Source: Acanthosepion esculentum
Taxonomy: Eukaryota > Mollusca > Cephalopoda > Sepiida > Sepiidae
Length of the DNA stretch: 64,000 nucleotides
Direction of reading: 5' to 3'
NCBI GenBank assembly: GCA_964036315.1
Contig: OZ038480.1
Location: 12,873,805-12,937,804, forward strand
This document shows, in pieces, positions 56,519 through 64,000 of this stretch. The position numbers and the translations under genes are program-made. Positions within the stretch are counted from its first letter, which is position 1. Each line of letters begins with the position of its first letter. Below the pieces are notes generated by a model. It searched no databases and was not told the origin of the DNA. It saw nothing but the letters and a program-made list of their open reading frames with translations.

Positions 56519-56876
56519 TGAGGTCAATAACTGTATACATTATTTACATTATTCGGACTGTTATTCTCATCTTCATAGCCATATTAACAGCGTTTCGGCC
56601 GTTGTACGCTCCGGCCTTCTTTAGGTGATTGGAATTTCGAACTGAACCCTTTATTTCGTTCATCGGGATAGATTGTTCTAGTTCCACGTGCCATCCCTCT
56701 TCCGGATGTCTCAGTTATTAAATAACGGGTTCGAATCAAAATTCTAAACATCTGGCGTAGGCCGGAGCGTACAACGGTCGAAAGGTTGTGAATATGGTAA
56801 TATTGATTAGCATAATAGTCAATGTAAATAATGTGAATAATTATAATACCTCGTTTCAGAGATATAGACATAAATT
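56519..56876. repeat. SINE copy forming an inverted pair
   Basis: The minus-orientation part 56519-56720 has tail, aacggccgaaacgctg module and body. It is followed by a plus-orientation part (56755-56876: gccggagcgtacaacggtcg, tggtaatattgattagc, atacctcgtttcagagata). The tRNA head is replaced by a short link with gggttcgaatcaa (56727). Confidence 0.7.
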
Positions 56877-56962
56877 GAGGATCAATAACGTTTAATTAAT
56901 TTATGACTATTCACAATCGCTTTCTTCCATATGAAAACCAAGAATGTAATATCGACATTATA

Positions 56963-57861
56963 CGAGGGTCACTCAATAAATAAAGTGAATTTTTCGGTAT
57001 AAGGACTTCTAATACAGATAGAAGCTTACTTTTTTTTCATTTTTCAAAGTAGTCTCCTAGCACTGTCACACACTTTTCCCATCTTTGCACAAGCTTCTGT
57101 ATTCCTTCAGCGTAAAAATCTTTGGACTGATGTCTCAGCCATTCGCTCACAACACTTTTGACTTCATCGTCACTTTTAACCTTCGTCTCTCTCGCGAACG
57201 CTTTCAATGGACCACACAGGTGAAAATCTGAAGGGACAAGGTCTGGGCTGTAAAGGAGATGAGGGAGCAGTTCTCAGCCCAGCTCGTTGATGGTCTGCAC
57301 CGTTTGGGCTGCTGTGTGAGGCCTTGCGTTGTCATGATGCAAGATGACTCCTGACTGATGACCCCTGCGTTTGTCCCAACAGATAAGCTCAAAGTCCTTG
57401 CAATGTCATCCACTGTCACCCTTCTGTCAGACTGAATGAGGTCATTGACTGATTCGATCACCTCAGGAGACCTCACTTCTGTAGGCCTCCCAGGCCTGTC
57501 TTCATCATCAATACTGCCCCGTCCTTCTTTAAACAATTTAGCCCACTTGTAGACATTTTTTGGCTGAAACATGTGGTACCATACACAGTTGACATTCTCC
57601 TATGAATTTCAACTGGTTTGCACCCTTCAGCAACCCAAAACTTGATAACTCACCGCTGTCCAATCCTGGAGCAAGCTTTTTGGTCGGACATCTTTGTTAA
57701 TCGCCAAAACTCTCAAAGTTGTTTTTTTTAATCTGCAAAATAAATTAAATCCATGTGAAAAAGAAGTAAAACAAAAAAAAAAACAAAAAAAAGAGTAAGC
57801 TTCTATCTGTATTAGAAGTCCTTATACCGAAAAATTCAAATTATTTATTGAATGACCCTCG
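56963..57861 (-). mobile_element. DD34D mariner, deletion derivative with ~73-bp TIRs
   Basis: Ends begin cgagggtcactcaataaata (left) and the complement of cgagggtcattcaataaata (right), and match over about 73 bp with few differences. TA lies outside each. The minus strand starts MSDQKACSRIG near 57690. It runs with one stop and one frameshift into FKEGRGSIDDEDRPGRPTEV and VDDIARTLSLSVG, then jumps to GVILHHDNARPHTA (second Asp) and LLYSPDLVPSDFHL (third Asp, 34 residues on), ending near 57041. The segment with the first Asp is missing. About 900 bp against roughly 1.3 kb for full mariners. Confidence 0.85.
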
Positions 57862-57957
57862 TATAAAAATTAAACATATTCGGTCAGTAACACCAGTGTT
57901 AATTCCTGAAAATAGGCAATCGCTTTCTAACTGATTTTCCCCGCGGTTTATTGTTGT
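57862..57957. other. Short spacer
   Basis: No feature between the mariner and LINE fragments. Confidence 0.4.
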
Positions 57958-58445
57958 AAAATAATTTGAAAAGCAGTTAACATTGACGGCAGGTTAGTGG
58001 GATTGTAGTTAATGTCGTCACAAATCTGCTTAACATTGGCCTTGGCTTGTTATCCCCTGCTAAATCTTTCTTGTGTAGGCCCCCATAAAAGAAATTCAAT
58101 AACAATTTTGTTTTTAATTCTACAGCTTTGCCCTGCGAAACTGACTCTATGCACTTTGATAATGTCTGATACTGGACGAAAGTTTCCGTACAATCGTTCA
58201 TCGGCCACTCTTAGCATGTGTATTTAGGCGCCATCTAATCTTAGAAGTTTTGAGTTAAGGTTCAATGTTGAGCAGCCATATATTAGAACTTAAAAGAAGC
58301 TCCTTTTAATGTTGCCTGGAAGAGCTAGATTTCCACACAAGAGATAAATTGTCGACGGCACATAAGTTTTACCAATGTGTGTGTTTACATCTCGTTCGCA
58401 GCTAGAGATTTTACTGCCTAGATAAATAAATTTATCTACACAGTT
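57958..58445 (-). mobile_element. LINE C-terminal fragment
   Basis: The minus strand encodes KFIYLGSKISSCERDVNTHI, GNLALPGNIKRSFF, YGCSTLNLNSKLLRLDGA, IHMLRVADERLYGNFRPVSD and a degraded RRVSFAGQSCR..LLWGPTQ run. This follows the same plan as the LINE 3' end at 5160, extended upstream to the YLGS box. One stop after SFF and one after DGA; it is a pseudogene. Confidence 0.75.
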
Positions 58446-59914
58446 GTAAAGGAAAATCCAATTGAGCGAAAGAATTTTAAGAATACATTTCTAAATTCAG
58501 GACTTAGTCATTATTTATTATCGTGCCAACATAAGTATTGATTACATAACACCGAAAATGAGTGAAGTGGGTATTTGGAGAAGTATTAAATTTAGTACTT
58601 AGCGATTAAAAAAAGGCGGAATCAAACTGATTTATTTTCTTTGTAAAAGTCATATCCATTTAGAAGGCAGGCGATCAGGTTTCTCGACATATTCCTTTTT
58701 TTTAAACTATGAATTTCCATGATTTTTTGAGAAAGATAGTGGAATAACTTCTCGTTGTCTTCTTCGTGGTTTTGAATTAAGAATTGCCTTTTCTCGAGAT
58801 TAGCTGGCGGCCTAGACTACAGAGCCCCGTCTACCCTGACGATGTATAACGCCTGCTTTAAAGTACGTCTGATATTATAACTCTATTTTTATCTCTTGTT
58901 GCGTTTTTTCCCCCTAAATATATAGAGAACAGAGATTTTGATATGACTTTTAAGAAATCTGAACTATAACATCACGGATTACATAAAAACTGACCAATGA
59001 GAGATTTTCTTTCTTTTTAGAGATAGGAAGAGTGGTTTTATTAGCCAACTGGTACAACTACCGTCTGCTTGTTACATCCGTTCGAAAACGAGGCTGACAC
59101 TCACAATGTTTTTGATCAATAATCTCTAATCTAGTTCGGATGATAGAGCGAAAAGTTCTTGATGTAGAAGCACAAAGAATAAGAACGGAGATCTCGTTTC
59201 TCTGAACGTTTTCGTGGTCTGGAGATAAATTCACAGGACGACACAGATAACATAAAGAAAAGCTTAACAGAATGCTACTAGAGAAAAGATAACGGAAAAT
59301 CGAGGGAAAGATAGAGAAGAAAGACTTTCAAAACATTGGGCCTCTGGGAAGAGATAAGCGGGAAACTGCGCAGATATAATTAATATTTTAGCATCAATGC
59401 GCAATGCTCGGACAAAAAGGACATTTGGCATGAGGAGATGCATTACGTCAGCTTAATTAGGAAAAAGATCAGGAAAGGATGGCGATTATCAGCGTCTAAC
59501 ACTGCTGGATTAGGACGAGAGAAACGCCAAAGAAAACAACTTATTCATGTCAATGTTTATCGTCTTACGCGGACTTGTATTTCGTTTGCATATAACGAAA
59601 TTCGTCCGCCTCTTTCTCTCTAGCAGATTTAAGGAATATGGAGTAAACATTTATGTACAAAAAAATAAATAAGCCGTATTATTGCGGACCAAATGCAAGT
59701 GATGAGAGAATTCAAGAATTTGCTTCCATTTTCGCCTCGGCATGGTGCTTATTTGATACGGAACCATAATTATATTTCAAGAACGATTGCTCTGTGAAAT
59801 TAACTCACAGAACTTCATTTCTTTCTACCTTTTTTGACATTCATATCACACACCTCATCTAGTTACCCTCTGCAGTGAGTGTCATTTAAGCATTTTATTG
59901 GGTGGTTAATAGTT
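58446..59914. other. Unassigned sequence
   Basis: 1.5 kb with no gene or repeat recognised. Composition is the least AT-skewed near 59000-59600. Candidate for unique DNA. Confidence 0.4.
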
Positions 59915-60102
59915 AAATAATAATAATAATGCTACTGCTGCTGATGATAAATAATGACAAATTAATAATAATAATAATAGCAGTAGTAGTGGTAGTAGTA
60001 GCAGTAGTAATAATAGTAGTAGTAATAATAATTATAAATAATAATAAGCTCTCTGGTTGGGACCCGAATGGACAAGCGTATGGAACAGAAATCCAAGGAA
60101 GA

Positions 60103-60155
<53 letters not shown>
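59915..60155 (+). repeat. Trinucleotide-rich segment ending in a LINE 3' tip, copy A
   Basis: Runs of (AAT) and (AGT/GTA) trinucleotides lead to ctctggttgggacccgaatg, gcgtatggaacagaaatcc and an (AAT)n run. The tip is a variant of the R4-like LINE 3' end. It is nearly identical to 61866-62083, and both lie immediately upstream of a LINE copy. Confidence 0.8.
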
Positions 60156-60156
<1 letters not shown>

Positions 60157-61865
60157 CTGAACAACCGTAGCTATGGTTACAAAATAAATAAGAATATATT
60201 CAATCACATACTCTACATGCATGATCTCAAACTCTTTGCCAAAGATGACAATGAGTTGAAGGGCCTCCTCAATATTGTAAAATACTTCAGTGACGACATA
60301 GGTATGAACTTCGGATTAGATAAATGTGCAAAAGTTACATTCAAGAATAATAGAATTACAGAAGCACTCTTAATAGATTTAGATTTTGTCACAAAGATTA
60401 GGGAACTGGAGCGTGATGAAGCTTATAAGTACCTAGGAATTAGCGAAGGAGATGGCATACATCACCCCCAAATGAAGGAGAAGGTAAGAAAGGAGTACTA
60501 CAGGCGTGTACGTCTGGTACTAAATACCGAGCTAAACTCAAAAAACAGAATATCAGCCATAAACACCTTGGCTGTCCCTGTGGTGCAATACAGCTTTAAC
60601 GTCCTTAACTGGACCATAGCTGAAATTAAGCGAATGGACGCCAAAACGAGAAAGCTCCTCACTTGCTACCGCATGCATCATCCCAAAGCTGGTGTTGAAC
60701 GCCTGTATGTGCCCAGATCCGAAGGAGGCAGAGGATTAGTTCAACTAGAACTGTCCTACAAACTACAACAATTGGCCTCCAAAGATAGTTGGAAACTACA
60801 GAAGACTGGATGATGGTATGTGTCAAGGAACATGAAAGTAGTAAGCGTCTTTACTCCATAATAAAGGAAACCAACAAATTCAAAATGGAGTTTCAAATGG
60901 GCGCAGAAATACAAGTACAGCACGGTAAACCGGCTGAAGCTGCAAAATACTTAAAAAAGAAAGCAAAGACAGATGCAACCGATAAGATACAGAAACAATG
61001 GCAAGATAAACCGCTTCATGGCCAATACTCTGCCCGTACCAAACAAGCTGACGTAGACAAAAACCGTATCCATCAGTGGCTACCTAGTGCAGGGTTGAAA
61101 GCTGAAACTGAAGGTTTTATTCTTGCTGCACAGGACCAATGCTTGTTAACTAGGAATTATCAAACACATATACTAAAATACTGTGTTAGCCCAAAATGCA
61201 GATTCTGTGATAAATATCCAGAAACCATTGATCATCTTGTATCAGGTTGCACGATATTGGCACACACTGAATATAAAACCCGGCATGACAGAGTGGGTCA
61301 ATATATGCACTGGAAAATTTGCAACTTCTACGGGAAGAAAACTGAAAGAAACTGGTACAAACACCACACAGACCCGGTTACAGAGATAGGACCTGTTACA
61401 ATTCTATGGGACTACACAATACACACTGACAGAACAATCAAAGCCAACCGCCCAGGCATTGTTATTAAAGACCACAAACAAAAAAATGCCTCCTTATTGA
61501 TATGGCTGTCCCTGCAGACTGCAATGTATCTTTGAAGATATTCGAAAAGCTGTCAAAATACAAGGACCTTGAAATAGAAATCTCAAAAATGTGGCACATG
61601 GGAACATCAACAATCGCTGTTGTAGTTGGAGCCTTAGGATTGGTTGGAAAAGATTCCAGTAGACTAATTGAAAGGATTCCTGGAAGTTCATGCCTCAAAG
61701 AGATACAAAAGATTATCCTGACAAGTACAGCCCACACTTTATGAAGGGCTTTATCTACGTAATATTTTTTTTCAGTGTAAAATGGCATGATACCATTTCT
61801 AACCTTATATCCCTGGGCGGGACCCGGAAAGAAATGTGTAAACGCCAGATATCACAGGAAATAAA
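60156..61865 (+). mobile_element. R4/Dong-like LINE, 5'-truncated, longest copy
   Basis: Starts inside the (AAT)n tract and enters the RT domain at NNRSYGYKI. The catalytic box is YMHD where YxDD is expected, so the first Asp is His. FGLDKC and YKYLGI follow, then SRISA-type NTLAVPVVQYSFN and LYVPRSEGGRGLVQLEL. A frameshift lies near 60800. The second frame has a zinc knuckle C-x2-C-x8-H-x4-C (from CRFC at residue ~132), RHD, TILWDYTIHTDRTI, and NRPGIVIKD, where the RLE PD pair is PG. A slip in the A-run near 61485 shifts to LLIDMAVPADCNV through HTL. The 3' UTR runs to about 61865. Inactive. Confidence 0.85.
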
Positions 61866-62036
61866 TAATGATAATAACAATGATGATGATGATGATAAAT
61901 AATGACAATAATAATGATGGCAGTAGTAGTGGTAGCAGTAGTAATAGTAGTAGTAGTAATAATAATTATAAATAATAATAAGGTCTCTGGTTGCGACCCG
62001 AATGGACAAGCGTATGGAACAGAAATCCAAGGAAGA

Positions 62037-62083
<47 letters not shown>
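61866..62083 (+). repeat. Trinucleotide-rich segment ending in a LINE 3' tip, copy B
   Basis: Near-copy of 59915-60155: (GAT)/(AAT) runs, gcagtagtagtggtagcagt, ggtctctggttgcgacccga, the same tip and an (AAT)n run. Confidence 0.85.
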
Positions 62084-62087
<4 letters not shown>

Positions 62088-62635
62088 TGCACACTTAATG
62101 AAAGGAAACCGCAAGAAATTGGTATGAACACTATCCGGATCGGGTCATGAAAGAGAGAACCTGTAACAATTTTATGGGACTATACGATACACACAGAACA
62201 GTCAATGCTGATCGACCAGACGTCGTTATTAGAGACGGGGGCAAAGACAGAATGTGGCTCCTTATTGATATGGCTGTCCCTGAAGACTGCAATGTATCTT
62301 TGAAGATCTTCGAAAAACTATCAAAATCGAAATCTCAAAAATGTGGCGAGTGAGGATCATAGCAATTCGAGTTGGAGTCTTCGGATTGATTGGAAAAGAT
62401 TTCAATAGACTCATTGAAGTAAAACCTGATTGACCATGCCTTAAAAAATACAAAAAAAAATGTCCTCCCAAGTACAGCCCGCTGCATACGAAGGGCTTTA
62501 TCTACGTAAAATACGTGCGAATTTTTAATTTTTTTTTTCAGAACAGCTCAGTGGAAAATGTCATGATGCCATTTCTGACCTTAGGTCTCTGGTCGGGACC
62601 CGGAAAGAAATGAGTATACAACAGAAAACAAAGGA

Positions 62636-62703
<68 letters not shown>
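62084..62703 (+). mobile_element. R4/Dong-like LINE 3' fragment, copy 5
   Basis: Starts in the AAT run. Encodes RPDVVIRDGG..WLLIDMAVPE, keeping the PD..D of the restriction-like endonuclease, and DCNVSLKIFEKLSKSKS. A short deletion then removes KYKDLEI. The remainder is frameshifted. The 3' UTR (cagtggaaaatgtcatgatg, gtctctggtcgggacccgga) ends in a (AAT)n run of about 65 bp. Confidence 0.85.
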
Positions 62704-64000
62704 TTATTATTATTATAAATAATAATAATAATTATAAAAAATAATATTAATAATAATTATCTTAAATTATGATAAAAAATTATAGGCTAATAACAGTGTC
62801 TATCACCACACATAAATTGATCACATCGGTTCTGAAGAACTGTACTTACACTTTTCGCGATCAAAACATCATTCTTCCCCTGGAACAGAAGTGATTTTGA
62901 AGAGGTTCATAGGTTTGCAAAGATCAACTACTAATAAATAAATTGATCCCGGAAAATTTCAAGAAAACAAGTAGAAAATCTATGTACAGTTTGGATTGAT
63001 AGTGTGCGACACACTGGATCCGTAAGACTTTGGAAATGTACAAAGTCTCCTCGGTGAGAGTAAATTTTCCTCAAATATGGCATGCGATTGTGGAAAACCG
63101 CATCGTACCTAAATCAAACCTAACGTACTGTCACTTCCAGTTGTTTGAATATCCGTCGATGAATCTTTCAGGGAAACTCCCTGTCGCCCCTTCTGTTCTG
63201 TCTGTCCTTAATCCCCCTTACGCATGAACTAAACAGCAATAACTATGGATAAAAAGTAAAAAAGAAAGTGTTTAATTTCCTGTTCTACGTAGATGATAAC
63301 AAACTTTTTACAAACGGTATCCTCAATACTGTAAAATGTTTCAGTGATGACACAGGTATTGATTTCGGATTAGATAAACGTGGAAAAATAACATTCAAGA
63401 AAGTGAGAATTACAGAAACATATTCAATAGACCTAGATTTTGTCACAAACATTAGGGAAATGGAACAGGTAGAGGCCTATAAGTCATCGAAGGAGATGGA
63501 AGATAGCATACCAAAATGAAGGAGAAAGTCAGAAAAGAATACTGCAGGCGCTTGCGTCTGGTATTAAGTACCGAGTTGAATTTACAAAACAGAATACCAG
63601 CCATAAATACTTTGGTTGTCCCTGTGGTGCAATACAGTTTCAACATCGTTAATTGGTCTATAACTGACTTTAAGCGAATGGATATCAAAACGAGGAAGCT
63701 TCTCACTTGCTACTGCGTGCATCATGATAAGGTTGACGTTGATCATCTGTATGTGTCCAGATCCGAAGGAGGTAGAGGATTATTTCAACTAGAATTGTCT
63801 TACAAAACTACAACAATCGATCTTCAAACATACCTAGAAATTACGGAAAACTGGATGATGATCTGTTTCAAAGAACATGAAAAAATAAGAAACTTTATTC
63901 AGTAATAAAGGAAGACAATAAAATTCTAAAAGGAATTTCAATTTGGTGAAAGAGTCCAGATAAACTATAATACACCTAATGCAGAACCTCAAAAAGCAAA
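62704..64000 (+). mobile_element. R4/Dong-like LINE, RT domain, continues past window
   Basis: From about 62776 the forward frames encode NYRLITVSITTHKLITSVLK, ILPLEQK, KDQLLINKLIPENFKK, then HWIRKTLEMYKVS, SLSPLLFCLSLIPLTHELNS and FYVDDNKLF. The YVDD catalytic box is intact. A gap of about eight residues follows. FGLDKRGKITFKK, RLRLVLSTELNLQNRIPAIN, VVQYSFNIVNWSI and LYVSRSEGGRGLFQLEL come next, with frame changes near 63230 and 63500. It extends further 5' in the RT domain than the 60156 copy. The zinc knuckle and endonuclease would lie beyond the window. Confidence 0.85.

Overview
This window looks like intergenic, repeat-saturated DNA from an animal nuclear genome, most likely a coleoid cephalopod (octopus-like). 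That assignment is inference. It rests on long (TA)n tracts, abundant (AAT)n/(GAT)n tails, tRNA- and 5S-derived SINEs, Penelope-like remnants, decayed Tc1/mariner copies and RLE-type non-LTR retrotransposon fragments. I found no convincing host protein-coding gene, no intact tRNA or rRNA gene, and no CRISPR array or bacterial operon. Every protein with recognisable similarity is a piece of a mobile element, and nearly all are broken by stops, frameshifts, truncation or lost catalytic residues. Family names come from motif recognition, not from searches.

Layout. 0.5-8 kb: a repeat family with an 'acggcat..atgccg' head (called REP-A here), a reverse-transcriptase C-terminal fragment, a chimeric 5S rRNA-tRNA SINE, a tRNA SINE, a TA-flanked inverted-repeat element, a LINE 3' end with a (GAT)n tail, a mariner MITE and a Tc1 remnant. 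9.3-13.3 kb: a 2.1-kb minisatellite with a 22-bp unit, then pogo/Tigger and DD37D mariner deletion derivatives. 13.5-19.6 kb: degenerate tandem repeats, a polypyrimidine block, a large inverted-repeat pair enclosing a LINE tail and a Tc1 pseudogene, and long TA arrays. 20.5-22.9 kb: a SINE, a perfect 40-bp palindrome, another 5S-tRNA SINE, and REP-A copies, one with an 11-copy 31-bp minisatellite. 23.4-25.3 kb: purine/pyrimidine-rich DNA. 26-32.5 kb: SINEs with a tandem 107-bp tail, a 30-bp minisatellite, two serial LINE tails, REP-A and RT fragments. 33.8-34.6 kb: (CCTT)n/(CTTT)n. 36-43.7 kb: REP-A, a piggyBac-type MITE, a long palindrome carrying a hammerhead-like motif, a second DD37D mariner and a Penelope-like element followed by a canonical-looking hammerhead core. 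44.5-53.5 kb: TA-linked repeats, LINE fragments, a tRNA SINE and a second Penelope remnant. 53.8-58.4 kb: a hairpin, a candidate solo LTR and a DD34D mariner with long terminal repeats. 59.9-64 kb: a serial array of R4/Dong-like LINE copies joined through (AAT)n, the last running off the window.

There is no gene network to describe. The biology here is transposition. Three themes deserve attention: hammerhead-ribozyme-like modules recurring in Penelope, SINE-like and palindromic repeats; LINE copies repeatedly found inside (AAT)n tracts left by earlier copies; and non-autonomous elements, including two mariners that share the same internal deletion.
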